DNA of 64,000 nt, from positions 1-64,000 of the forward strand of contig JAAXGN010000104.1 of assembly GCA_012267415.1 (NCBI GenBank). The letters run 5' to 3'. The notes under the pieces were generated by a model. The model ran no database searches, was not told where the DNA came from, and saw nothing but the letters and a program-made list of their open reading frames with translations. The translations under genes and the position numbers were made by a program. Below are positions 9,073 to 17,605 of this stretch, piece after piece (within the stretch, counting starts at the first letter, position 1; each line of letters begins with the position of its first letter). The DNA comes from Candidatus Poribacteria bacterium. GTDB lineage: Bacteria > Poribacteria > WGA-4E > WGA-3G.

Positions 9073-10524
9073 TTAATGACAGGATTTACGCATTTTGCTC
9101 GTTTTCAGGTGTGGGTCTAATTCCTTTGCCGTTGCGAAATCCGATTCGGAATCTTCCTGTTGAAGTGCTTGTTTTGATAATCCGCGATCGTAATAATACA
9201 ATGCCTTCTTCGGTTTTAACCGAATGCATTCATTAAAATCTTCAATCGCTTCCTTGTGATCACCGAGGGCGGCTTTTGCAGCACCACGCGTATGATAAAA
9301 GGCAGAACGATATTTAGCATTCTTTAGTTCTAACTGGAGTGCTTTTTCACTATCCGATATAGCCTCATGAAATAGTATATCTGCTTCTACTTGGTTTTCT
9401 GCTTCAGTTTCAAGTTTCCCCAATAGGTATTTTGTCCATCCACGGCTGTTATATATCTTAGCCTCTTTTGAGTTTAGGTTGATAGCTGTAGTATAATCAT
9501 TTATCGCCTCTTGATATAGTCTTTGTGCTTCTTTCGTATTCCCCTGATCCGCTTTAGATTTACCATGCACTCGGTTTACATGTCCCCGACTGAAGTATCC
9601 TTTGTAATACTCTGTATCATATAAGATGGCCTCGTTAACATCTTCTATTGCATCTTGGTAGTTTCCTAATTCACTCTTAGCCATTCCGCGTGCAGCATAG
9701 ACTCTCTTCAAAAGGGGAATGAGTTTACTCGCAATAATTTTGTCATAGATTGCTATCGCTGATTCATAGTTTCCTGATGTATGCTTTTTACTTGCGCGTA
9801 TACTGTAGAACGTGCCTTTAACAACATCCCAGACGCATCGGAGAATAAAACGTGTTCGCCTAAACCACCTTCCAAACTCATACAAATTATACACAGTAAG
9901 CACAAGAACATTGAGTCGTCTCTGCCATGTTGACAAAGGTTCAACTTCAACATTTTCTGTCTCAGCGAGTAATGCCTTAAGTGTATTTGAAGGTATAGCG
10001 ACACCATCACCACGTTTGTTTTTGGATCCGTGAATAACGGCTATTACTTCTCCTTCACTGTTCAACATGGGTCCACCACTGTAACCTGGTCCAACAGGTG
10101 CTTTAAACCGTATGCGTCTCCCATGATTCAGGAAGCCGATTAGGGTGCCATCTGCTTGACACTGCTTTTCTTCCTCGGGATAGCCTAAAACACAAATAGT
10201 TTCACCCGATTTCACCATGTCACTATCACTAAGTTGGAAAGAAATGCCTTCATCAGTGGTCTTTAGAACCACGAGATCATTCTTAGTATCAAAGGCTATG
10301 ATACCTTCAATAGTGTAGGTAGCATCTGTTTCAATATGCTTTGCATTGACCTTTGTAGCTTCTAAGAGCACGTGACAATTCGTCGCGATTTTATCATGTG
10401 CTACAAAGAAACCAGTACCTTGACCCCTGATACTCCTATCTGCATATTCCATTTCCAAGAGAAGCGTCATGCCCCTGATTTCTTCAGTAGATTGCGGGTT
10501 CTTCTCATTTTTTGTATTTGCCAT
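9073..10524 (-). CDS. Trypsin-like serine protease with TPR repeats (copy 4)
   Basis: A protein of 483 residues from the ATG at 10524. A start at 10566 is rejected because it lies only five bases past the TATAAT-like box at 10571-10576; AGAAAAGG precedes 10524. The S1 domain has His51 (IATNCHV), Asp83 (KNDLVVLK) and Ser149 (PGYSGGP). About seven TPRs fill the C-terminal half, after a basic segment near 180-225. Its own promoter block and a repeat-filled gap separate it from the other copies, so it is probably transcribed on its own. Function unknown beyond proteolysis with TPR-mediated partner binding. Confidence 0.9.
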   Translation of the reverse strand: MANTKNEKNPQSTEEIRGMTLLLEMEYADRSIRGQGTGFFVAHDKIATNCHVLLEATKVNAKHIETDATYTIEGIIAFDTKNDLVVLKTTDEGISFQLSDSDMVKSGETICVLGYPEEEKQCQADGTLIGFLNHGRRIRFKAPVGPGYSGGPMLNSEGEVIAVIHGSKNKRGDGVAIPSNTLKALLAETENVEVEPLSTWQRRLNVLVLTVYNLYEFGRWFRRTRFILRCVWDVVKGTFYSIRASKKHTSGNYESAIAIYDKIIASKLIPLLKRVYAARGMAKSELGNYQDAIEDVNEAILYDTEYYKGYFSRGHVNRVHGKSKADQGNTKEAQRLYQEAINDYTTAINLNSKEAKIYNSRGWTKYLLGKLETEAENQVEADILFHEAISDSEKALQLELKNAKYRSAFYHTRGAAKAALGDHKEAIEDFNECIRLKPKKALYYYDRGLSKQALQQEDSESDFATAKELDPHLKTSKMRKSCH

Positions 10525-10570
10525 TATACCTTTTCTCTGTATGCTATAGTATCTTGCATGCCACATATCT

Positions 10571-10607
10571 ATTATACACCAAATCTCTCATGATTCATAC
10601 CAAAAAG
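10571..10607 (-). promoter_or_regulatory. Conserved promoter block of the protease array (copy B)
   Basis: Same 37-bp arrangement as at 8597-8633: CTTTTTGGTATGAATCATGAG, a variable stretch, then TATAAT (plus-strand ATTATA 10571-10576). It ends 47 bp before the chosen ATG at 10524. Confidence 0.6.
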
Positions 10608-10888
10608 ATTTGACAGCATCTCATAGTATGTAGTATCATATTTATAGACTCACGAACTGAATCAACGTCTCAAGCGAGATAATCAGATGTTTAAACAATT
10701 GCTTACTACACCGACATTGCAATATAATGAATTGACGCACAACACTATGTCAAGTCAAGATTCCCATCACACCATAGATATTATTATTGCCATTCGTCGT
10801 GCTGTGGTGGGTTAATCGCAAGCAGATAAGAAGTTATACGGATACACCCATCACTGAAGCAGACGATTTCAGTGAGGGGTTTTGTTTT
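10608..10888. other. Intergenic region with a 42-codon open frame
   Basis: No recognisable gene. A frame at 10687-10815 (plus) starts MFKQLLTTPTLQYNELTH and is open upstream to 10646 without a start codon (THELNQRLKRDNQ). It could be a short protein or a decayed fragment; there is no clear ribosome binding site. Confidence 0.25.
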
Positions 10889-11040
10889 TTAAACAGGACT
10901 TACGCAGAAGATTGCCAGTTAAAGTATTTTCTGGCACAACGAATAGAACGTATATTGCAAAGAACGGGCAATGAATTGCCCTACTACAAACACTTTAACA
11001 TATGATGACGAGTAAAGTAAAATGTGTAAGTCCTGTTAAA
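10889..11040. mobile_element. Miniature inverted-repeat element before ileS
   Basis: Terminal inverted repeats AACAGGACTTACGCA (10892-10906) and TGTGTAAGTCCTGTT (11023-11037) match with one mismatch. TTAAA directly flanks both ends (10889-10893 and 11036-11040) if the element is taken as CAGG...CCTG. The interior has GGGCAATGAATTGCCCTACTAC, the same hairpin module seen at 41095-41160. No transposase. It ends just before the ileS ribosome binding site and may form its leader. Confidence 0.7.
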
Positions 11041-11059
11041 TACTACAGAGGAATGAAGT

Positions 11060-14000
11060 ATGTTTAAAGAGGTATCACCACAATTCACATTTGCTGAGAA
11101 GGAAAAGAAAACACTTGAATTCTGGCGTGAAAACGACATCTTCCAGAAAAGCATGGAGATGTATAAAGACGCACCCTCCTTTGTTTTCCTTGAGGGACCA
11201 CCATTTGCCAATGCACCTCCCGGCGTGCATCACGCCCTTGCACGTATTATGAAGGATGCAGTCTGCAGATATAAGACGATGACAGGACACTATGTCCACA
11301 GAAAAGCGGGTTGGGATACGCACGGACTCCCCGTTGAATACCAGGTCGAAAAACAACTCAATATTAAAAATAAAGTTGAGCTTGAGGCGTACGGTGTTCA
11401 GAATTTCATTGAAAAGTGCAAAGAAAACGTCTTTAATTATGAACAAGATTGGCGCGAGATGACTGAACGTATCGGATTCTGGGTGAACCTTGATGAAGCT
11501 TATATCACACTTTCAAACGACTATATTGAGAGCGTGTGGTGGATGTTGCGACAGGCATGGGATAAGGACTTACTCTATCAAGGACACAAAGTTCAACCTT
11601 ACTGCTATCGGTGTGGAACGACTTTGGCAAACCACGAAGTCGCACTCGGTTACCAAGAAGTGGATGCCCCATCAATCTATGTCCGATTCCCCTTGAAGAA
11701 GAAAGAAAACACCTATCTGCTTGTATGGACAACAACGCCGTGGACACTTCCATCTAACCTCGCTGTCGCTGTCGGTGAAAATTACGATTATGTCGCTGTT
11801 GAAGATAACGGACAACATCTCATCCTTGGCAAAGAATGTATCCCCACTGTTTTTGAAGAAGGACCTCCTAAAATCGTAGATGAATTCAAAGGTGCCGACC
11901 TACTCAACTGGGAATACGAACCGCTCTTTGATGCGGGAACACATACCGAAAAATCACACTATATTGTCTCTGGAGAATTTGTGACAACGACTGAGGGGAG
12001 TGGATTGGTGCATATTGCTCCCGCGTTCGGACAAGATGACTACGACATTGGAAAAGAACACAATCTACCCTTCGTTCAACTCGTAGGTGCAGATGGTAAA
12101 TTTGTTCCAGAGGTCAAAGATGTGTGGTCTGGTGAATACGTCAAAGATGCTGATCCACAGATTATAGAAAACCTGAACAACCGTGGATTGCTGTTTAAAG
12201 CAACACAATATACACACCAATATCCTTTCTGTTGGCGATGTGATAATCCACTACTCTACTATGCACGAGAATCGTATTTTATCAGAACCACCGCCATCAG
12301 AGACAAAATGCTACAGCACAATCAGCACATCAACTGGTATCCTGAACATATCAAGGATGGACGTTTCGGAAACTGGCTGGAAAACAACATCGACTGGGGA
12401 TTAAGTCGTGAACGGTATTGGGGTACACCGCTACCTGTCTGGATATGCAATGATTGCAATCATCAACACTGTGTTGGGAGTATTGCTGAATTGAAGGCAC
12501 TTGGTGAGGATGTGCCCGATGATATTGAACTTCACCGTCCTTATATTGACGATGTCGTATTGACCTGTGAGAAATGCAGCGGTACAATGCATCGCATTCA
12601 TGATGTGATCGATTGCTGGTTCGATTCTGGGTGTGCACACACAGCACAATGGCACTATCCATTTGAAAACAGAGAACTGTTTGAGGAAGCATATCCAGCA
12701 GACTTCATCTCTGAAGGCATTGATCAAACACGCGGCTGGTTCTATAGTCTTTTAGCAACAGGAACACTGATCCACGATAGACCTGCATACAAGAATTGTC
12801 TATGTCTGGAGTTGGTTATCGCTTCTGATGGAACGAAGATGAGCAAAAGCCGCGGCAACACAGTAGACCCTTGGTCAATCCTGAACGAACAGGGGGCAGA
12901 CGCATTGCGATGGTATATGTTCACCGCATCACCGCCTTGGGCACAACGTACTTTCAAGATTGAAGGTATTGATGAAGCGTTGAAAAAGTTCATGGGAACA
13001 CTCCAAAATGTCTATAGTTTTTTTGTGATGTATGCCAACTTGGAAAAAGTGGATGTCTTGAGAGATACACCTCCTGTTGCTGAACGCGCGACTATTGATA
13101 GATGGATCCTGTCACGCTTAAACACCCTAATAAACAAAGTTCGCGATGATATGGAGAAATACCATCTAACAAATGCACCACGTGCAATTGAGATGTTCGT
13201 TGATGACCTAAGCAACTGGTACGTTCGCCGTTCTCGTGACAGATTTTGGGGTGCCGAAGCTGGCGTAGACAAACAAGCTGCTTACGCGACACTCTATGAA
13301 GTGTTGGTTACTGTAGCAAAACTCGCTGCACCGTTTGTTCCGTTCTTGTCAGATGAACTTTATCGGAATTTAGTCGGTTCGCTGAATTCTGAAGCACCCA
13401 TGAGTGTTCATCTTACAGCGTTTCCAGAAGCCGATGAATCGTTCATAGACACACAATTAGAAACCGATATGGAATTTACACGTGATGTCATCAGTATGGG
13501 ACACGCCGCGCGTAATCGGTCCGGTATAAAGACGCGTCAACCGCTTGGTGAAATCACGCTCGGTGGACTATCCGATGCAGAAAAAGAAACAATCAATCGT
13601 TTGTCATCTTATGTTCACGATGAACTCAACGTCAAAGAGATCGTTTTCACGGAAGAATTAGACACTTATGCACAGGTCTCCCTTAAACCGAACTTCAAAG
13701 TGTTGGGACCGAAATACGGAAAAGGTGTTCAAGCAATTGCAAAAGCACTTGCAACTGCTGATTCTATGCAATTAAAAGCAGAACTGGAAGCAAACGGTAA
13801 CCTACAGATTGAAGCAGCAGAGGAAACATACACGCTTGAGCAAGCGGAAATTGACGTTCAGACGCAAAACCGTGAAGGGTTCTTTGTAGAGGTAGATGCA
13901 AGGAAGTTTGTAGCATTGTCAACAGAATTGACGCATGCGTTGCGGCTTGAAGGAATGGCACGCGAACTTGTCAATAAAATCCAGAATATGCGGAAGGATG

Positions 14001-14203
14001 CTGATTTTAACGTGTCGGATCGGATTAGATTGCGTTTGGATACGCAATCAGAACTGGTTGCAGAAGCGTTCAAAACACATCGGGAGTATATCCTTGCGGA
14101 GACATTGACAACAGAGGTCGTTGACACTTTGGGTGAGGATGCCTTCACTCTTGAGCAGAAGTTAAATGGTGAACTCGCCACGTTGTGTGTTGAACAGGTT
14201 TAG
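11060..14203 (+). CDS. ileS: Isoleucyl-tRNA synthetase, IleRS2 type
   Basis: A 1047-residue class Ia synthetase charging tRNA-Ile. The signature at residues 53-60 is PPGVHHAL, so the usual HxGH reads G55-V-H-H58; a GxHH form is known in a subset of IleRS2 enzymes. KMSKS lies at 593-597 (GTKMSKSRGNTVDP). The CP1 editing domain has TTTPWTLPSNLAVAV and VHIAPAFGQDDYD. RKAGWDTHGLPVE is typical of the eukaryote-like IleRS2 branch, as is the long C-terminal region. AGAGGA at 11047-11052 supports the start. The gene is complete and isolated, with no T-box leader visible. IleRS2 enzymes generally tolerate mupirocin well. Confidence 0.96.
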   Translation: MFKEVSPQFTFAEKEKKTLEFWRENDIFQKSMEMYKDAPSFVFLEGPPFANAPPGVHHALARIMKDAVCRYKTMTGHYVHRKAGWDTHGLPVEYQVEKQLNIKNKVELEAYGVQNFIEKCKENVFNYEQDWREMTERIGFWVNLDEAYITLSNDYIESVWWMLRQAWDKDLLYQGHKVQPYCYRCGTTLANHEVALGYQEVDAPSIYVRFPLKKKENTYLLVWTTTPWTLPSNLAVAVGENYDYVAVEDNGQHLILGKECIPTVFEEGPPKIVDEFKGADLLNWEYEPLFDAGTHTEKSHYIVSGEFVTTTEGSGLVHIAPAFGQDDYDIGKEHNLPFVQLVGADGKFVPEVKDVWSGEYVKDADPQIIENLNNRGLLFKATQYTHQYPFCWRCDNPLLYYARESYFIRTTAIRDKMLQHNQHINWYPEHIKDGRFGNWLENNIDWGLSRERYWGTPLPVWICNDCNHQHCVGSIAELKALGEDVPDDIELHRPYIDDVVLTCEKCSGTMHRIHDVIDCWFDSGCAHTAQWHYPFENRELFEEAYPADFISEGIDQTRGWFYSLLATGTLIHDRPAYKNCLCLELVIASDGTKMSKSRGNTVDPWSILNEQGADALRWYMFTASPPWAQRTFKIEGIDEALKKFMGTLQNVYSFFVMYANLEKVDVLRDTPPVAERATIDRWILSRLNTLINKVRDDMEKYHLTNAPRAIEMFVDDLSNWYVRRSRDRFWGAEAGVDKQAAYATLYEVLVTVAKLAAPFVPFLSDELYRNLVGSLNSEAPMSVHLTAFPEADESFIDTQLETDMEFTRDVISMGHAARNRSGIKTRQPLGEITLGGLSDAEKETINRLSSYVHDELNVKEIVFTEELDTYAQVSLKPNFKVLGPKYGKGVQAIAKALATADSMQLKAELEANGNLQIEAAEETYTLEQAEIDVQTQNREGFFVEVDARKFVALSTELTHALRLEGMARELVNKIQNMRKDADFNVSDRIRLRLDTQSELVAEAFKTHREYILAETLTTEVVDTLGEDAFTLEQKLNGELATLCVEQV

Positions 14204-14216
14204 CATTAGTTTTCGT

Positions 14217-14390
14217 CTAAATTAAGAGGATGCGTGCGATCAAGTCATCTAATCCAACAAACTGTACCGATATATCGCAATATGTTTTGGTAAAAGGTGT
14301 ATCAACATCATGAGAAACGACGAAGTTCTCACCCTCAGGATATTGTCTACGAAATGACCTCAGTGGGCTTGCAGAAAAACCAGATGCAGC
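14217..14390 (-). pseudogene. C-terminal remnant of a DUF4143-type ATPase
   Basis: An open minus-strand frame without a start codon encodes ASGFSASPLRSFRRQYPEG, then ENFVVSHDVDTPF and DISVQFVGLDDLIARILLI, then TAG at 14217-14219. The order of a short arginine-rich helix, 'yPeG.NfvVs.DV.tP' and a final 'V.FvGLddLi' resembles the C-terminal end of DUF4143/AAA_14 ATPases. Nothing upstream continues it, so most of the gene is gone. The family assignment is from memory of the pattern. Confidence 0.45.
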
Positions 14391-14461
14391 TTATCATACG
14401 TGTATTCTATTACAAAACGCTACTAAATGCTACCTCTATTCACATATAGTAGCACTATTTG

Positions 14462-16216
14462 CTAGTCTGTATCTCGGATGGTACTGTATTTAAGCACACC
14501 ATCAGCATCAGCGAACCGCAAATAAAGTGCCCACGTCCAACTGTTCTGCTCTACGCTACACAGCACTTCGTTCCAACCCGCTTTCAACTGACACGGAATT
14601 CTATCGGCATCGGGTGTGATACGTCTATAAATCCGTTTGCTATGAATTTCTGTTCCGTTTAACCACACTTTTACAGTCTCATCGCTGCCTAATAGGAGGA
14701 CAGTATCCATATCTTCTGGGGTATAGACGTAGCTAACAGCATATCCAACGACACCTGTCATCATGCCGATGTTTGACCGAAAATCCAGCATGCCGCTTGG
14801 TCTTGTTGATGCTTCACGCCAACGAATGGTTTTACCTTCCGCTCCCGTGTAGGTTTGGTCAAGATTGAGCGGGTTTTGCGTTGATGTAGTTGGTAGGATT
14901 GTATTCGCTGTTTTCGGGAATGGACCCAGAATCATATAACGTTTAACAAACGGTGAAGCATGTAATACCTGATAAGAATCAACACCAATCTTGTAACCTG
15001 TTGACAGTGCTGATTTACCAATACTTTTCAGTATAATCCGATTTTTGCCTTGATTCAGCGGCACTGCACCAAATGTCACCAATGTCCCAGCCACACGTTC
15101 TGAATGGTAACAGTCAAAAGCATCGCCAACTTTCATGCCGTTTACGGTGAGTTCTACATGTCCATATTCTGGACCGCGTGTCAATATAACGCTGATTTTA
15201 TACAGGTTTCTGTAAGGAACATCCATGACTTGATGCACCGAACCCCCTGAGACTTTCGCGTTTAATGCAACATGTCCACCATCTATATCAATGCCTGCCT
15301 CACGATAGTTTTCTATGGTAACTCCCTCTGTCCCCTCATGAGTTAATAAAGAGATTGCAGATTGTGTGTCTTTTGGTGGTAATTGTAGTTGCTTTTCATA
15401 CCAGAATTGCGGGAGAGAATAGATATCGCGCGCTTCGTTTGTGAAATAAAGGTTGTAACCTTCAAAGCAGATTGCTTCACCTTGAAAATTGTGCTGTAAG
15501 ATCCACGGTTTGCTTTGAATCATGTGTGAGATATTGCCATCATCTGCGTGATATACCCATAGAGCATTATAGGTACAGACCGCAAGTCTTTTCCCATCAG
15601 GTGATATGCCAGCACCCGTCACCAATCTTGCATCTGTAAACGCACCGACCCGTTCCAATATCTGTTTTGAATCCGCTTTCATAGTAGGGAATCGGAAGAG
15701 TATAGCACTTGATTGCTCTTTCGTCACAATGTAAGGAATTCCATCAGCAATAAACAGACCTTCAGCATCTACGTTTTGCTCTGGGTACTTATACGGATAC
15801 TTTGCTATGACGTGTGCTTCTGTTTCTGTGTATGGGTCAGGTTCTTTTACGACAGCGACATTTAGGTCAATTCGCATTCGGCTATTGTTACCGATGTCGC
15901 CTATCCAGAGTTGTCCCCTTTCGTCAATGGCGAGTGCTTCCCAGTCAAAGTTGCGAGTGCCGCGTATCGCAATCTCTTTGATTAATGTGCCATTGCGTTG
16001 AGTCGCGTAAAGTGTGGAGGGGTTGCCTGAGTCGTTTAACGTCCAATAAACGCCTTTGAACTGTTTACTTGCAACGATACCAGAACTTTCACGGATAGCG
16101 GTATGTGTATATTGACCTAACGGTTGCCATGGCGGTGTGCCAAAGTTGACATGTTCCTCCGCTGCAATGAATGTAACTGCCAACAAAAGAATTAACGGGT
16201 AAAGTAGCATTCTCAT
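14462..16216 (-). CDS. Secreted beta-propeller protein with C-terminal jelly-roll modules
   Basis: A 584-residue protein with a signal peptide at 1-19 (cleavage after FIAA). The N-terminal 300 residues have propeller-like repeats (ESSGIVASKQFKGVYWTLND, NFDWEALAIDERGQLWIGD, DAEGLFIADGIPYIVTK, GAGISPDGKRLAVCTY). The C-terminal half looks like two beta-sandwich modules, the last with LLLGSDETVKVWLNGTEIH as in PA14-like or glycoside-binding domains. Probably an extracytoplasmic binding or scaffold protein; no catalytic motif is recognised. No Shine-Dalgarno precedes the ATG and a promoter -10 sits six bases upstream, so the mRNA may be leaderless. Confidence 0.75.
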   Translation of the reverse strand: MRMLLYPLILLLAVTFIAAEEHVNFGTPPWQPLGQYTHTAIRESSGIVASKQFKGVYWTLNDSGNPSTLYATQRNGTLIKEIAIRGTRNFDWEALAIDERGQLWIGDIGNNSRMRIDLNVAVVKEPDPYTETEAHVIAKYPYKYPEQNVDAEGLFIADGIPYIVTKEQSSAILFRFPTMKADSKQILERVGAFTDARLVTGAGISPDGKRLAVCTYNALWVYHADDGNISHMIQSKPWILQHNFQGEAICFEGYNLYFTNEARDIYSLPQFWYEKQLQLPPKDTQSAISLLTHEGTEGVTIENYREAGIDIDGGHVALNAKVSGGSVHQVMDVPYRNLYKISVILTRGPEYGHVELTVNGMKVGDAFDCYHSERVAGTLVTFGAVPLNQGKNRIILKSIGKSALSTGYKIGVDSYQVLHASPFVKRYMILGPFPKTANTILPTTSTQNPLNLDQTYTGAEGKTIRWREASTRPSGMLDFRSNIGMMTGVVGYAVSYVYTPEDMDTVLLLGSDETVKVWLNGTEIHSKRIYRRITPDADRIPCQLKAGWNEVLCSVEQNSWTWALYLRFADADGVLKYSTIRDTD

Positions 16217-16222
16217 GTAGAT

Positions 16223-16251
16223 ATTTTACAACAATTTAACTCAAAACTCAA
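16223..16251 (-). promoter_or_regulatory. Promoter positioned for a leaderless transcript
   Basis: On the minus strand TTGAGT (plus 16246-16251) and TAAAAT (plus 16223-16228) are 17 bp apart. The ATG begins six bases after the -10, so transcription should start at or next to the start codon at 16216. Confidence 0.55.
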
Positions 16252-16427
16252 GCTTTTTCTTGACACAACAAGGACTGCCGCTACTACATCTCAAACCTGA
16301 AGGATTGGGTTATGTAGCGAAAGATTTGATAAATTGCTTGAAACTAACGATATATAAATGTATAATTGATTCTATTCAACCCATCTAATATACTAATCCA
16401 TGCTTGTGATCTTATGGTGAACATAAG

Positions 16428-17171
16428 ATGAGAGAATTTTGTTCAAAAAAGATGCTCAAAAAACTTCAGATACTATCAACGTTTCTTCTAATATTTTACC
16501 TAATTCAGTCACTCTATGCTGCACCACTCAAAACGCTTTCATTAGATTTCACACGCGAAATCACTGAAAACGGAACAAAGGAGCGGATAGAAGGAACGCT
16601 CCACTACGATGTAGAAAAATTGAGAGTCGTAATTCATGTCAATAAACCGATAAAACAGATTATGGTAGCAAAAGAGAATACATTAGAGATATACTATCCA
16701 GACCAAAAGCAGGCTTTCCGCTTTATCTCAGAGGGACCTGTGCCACTACCCCTTGTAGAAACCATCATCCAATCAACACAAGCCGAATACGGATTGACCG
16801 CACTCGGATATTCACTCAATAAACACGATATTGTAGACGAGATACTATACACATATTGGAACCCGCCAGAAAAGGCAAAAGAGAAACTCGGTACCGTCAT
16901 ACTCGGCATCCAGAATGAACGGCTCATCTCTGCTGAAGTCAAAAATCCGAAAGAGATAATCGTTGCAAGGACGGTCTATCAGAAACACAAAAAAATTGGT
17001 ATCACCTATATCCCAATGCAAGTCACCGCAAGCAACTATGGAGAGAAATCTGAAATCATACGTCTTGAGAAAATTCTTTTTAGTAAACCACAAGCAAATT
17101 CAGAAAAACCAAATCCAATACTAAAGTTCAAAATACCGCAATCCGTGAAAGTACAGGAGATAAAATGGTAA
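16428..17171 (+). CDS. LolA-like periplasmic lipoprotein carrier
   Basis: A 247-residue exported protein. A basic N-terminus and hydrophobic core (about 9-31, ending SLYA) form a signal peptide. The mature part fits the LolA/LolB fold family: amphipathic beta strands such as KTLSLDFTREITENGTKERI, IEGTLHYDVEKLRVVIHV and TLEIYYPDQKQAFRF. In Gram-negatives such proteins carry lipoproteins or other lipids across the periplasm. GGTGA precedes the ATG. The stop overlaps the yidD start (ATG at 17165, TAA at 17169-17171), so the three genes 16428-18479 form one operon. Identity as true LolA is uncertain because the family is divergent. Confidence 0.65.
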   Translation: MREFCSKKMLKKLQILSTFLLIFYLIQSLYAAPLKTLSLDFTREITENGTKERIEGTLHYDVEKLRVVIHVNKPIKQIMVAKENTLEIYYPDQKQAFRFISEGPVPLPLVETIIQSTQAEYGLTALGYSLNKHDIVDEILYTYWNPPEKAKEKLGTVILGIQNERLISAEVKNPKEIIVARTVYQKHKKIGITYIPMQVTASNYGEKSEIIRLEKILFSKPQANSEKPNPILKFKIPQSVKVQEIKW

Positions 17172-17605
17172 ACTATAATATAGAAATTAAGTTACTGTCC
17201 CTCGCAACTGTCTGTTTAGCATTTGCATGTATGCCTCCTTCTTTATCATATTCCGACAGTGCAACTGACCTAACCTTTATCCGCAAAAACAACCCTATAA
17301 TACAGGAAGAGCATAAGGAAGCGATCCACTTTAATCCGACGGAACCTTCTGAACTGAAATTAGTCACAACAGGGTTGATCCGTTTCTATCAGAAATACAT
17401 CTCAAGTCAAGATGGATCTGTATGCGGATTCTCACCAAGCTGTTCCAGATTCGGCATGGCATGCATACAGGAATACGGTGTCTTACGTGGCATACTCCTC
17501 GCTGCCGACAGGCTAATCAGATGTAACGGTTTAAAATCAAGACACTATTATAGAGACCTTACCACAGGCAAATATAGCGACCCAATATCAGATTATGTAT
17601 TCTAA
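17165..17605 (+). CDS. yidD: YidD family protein with long N-terminal extension
   Basis: A 146-residue protein whose C-terminal 75 residues are the YidD (membrane protein insertion efficiency factor, DUF37) domain: RFYQKYISSQDGSVCGFSPS, CSRFGMACIQEYG, GILLAADRLIRCN. The Cys pair matches the family CRFxPTCSxY pattern. Ordinary YidD is about 80 residues. Here an extra 75 residues begin with a signal-like hydrophobic segment (SLATVCLAFACMPPSLSYS), which would place the domain in the periplasm if cleaved. Sits between a LolA-like carrier and a TPR membrane protein with overlapping ends, suggesting a joint role in envelope assembly. Confidence 0.8.
   Translation: MVNYNIEIKLLSLATVCLAFACMPPSLSYSDSATDLTFIRKNNPIIQEEHKEAIHFNPTEPSELKLVTTGLIRFYQKYISSQDGSVCGFSPSCSRFGMACIQEYGVLRGILLAADRLIRCNGLKSRHYYRDLTTGKYSDPISDYVF

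Noticed and set aside
10787-11005. 72-codon ORF before ileS
   Set aside because: It runs into the inverted-repeat element at 10889-11040 and has no ribosome binding site or recognisable sequence.
10889-11059. T-box leader for ileS
   Set aside because: No T-box sequence or specifier loop is visible; the structure is explained by an inverted-repeat element.
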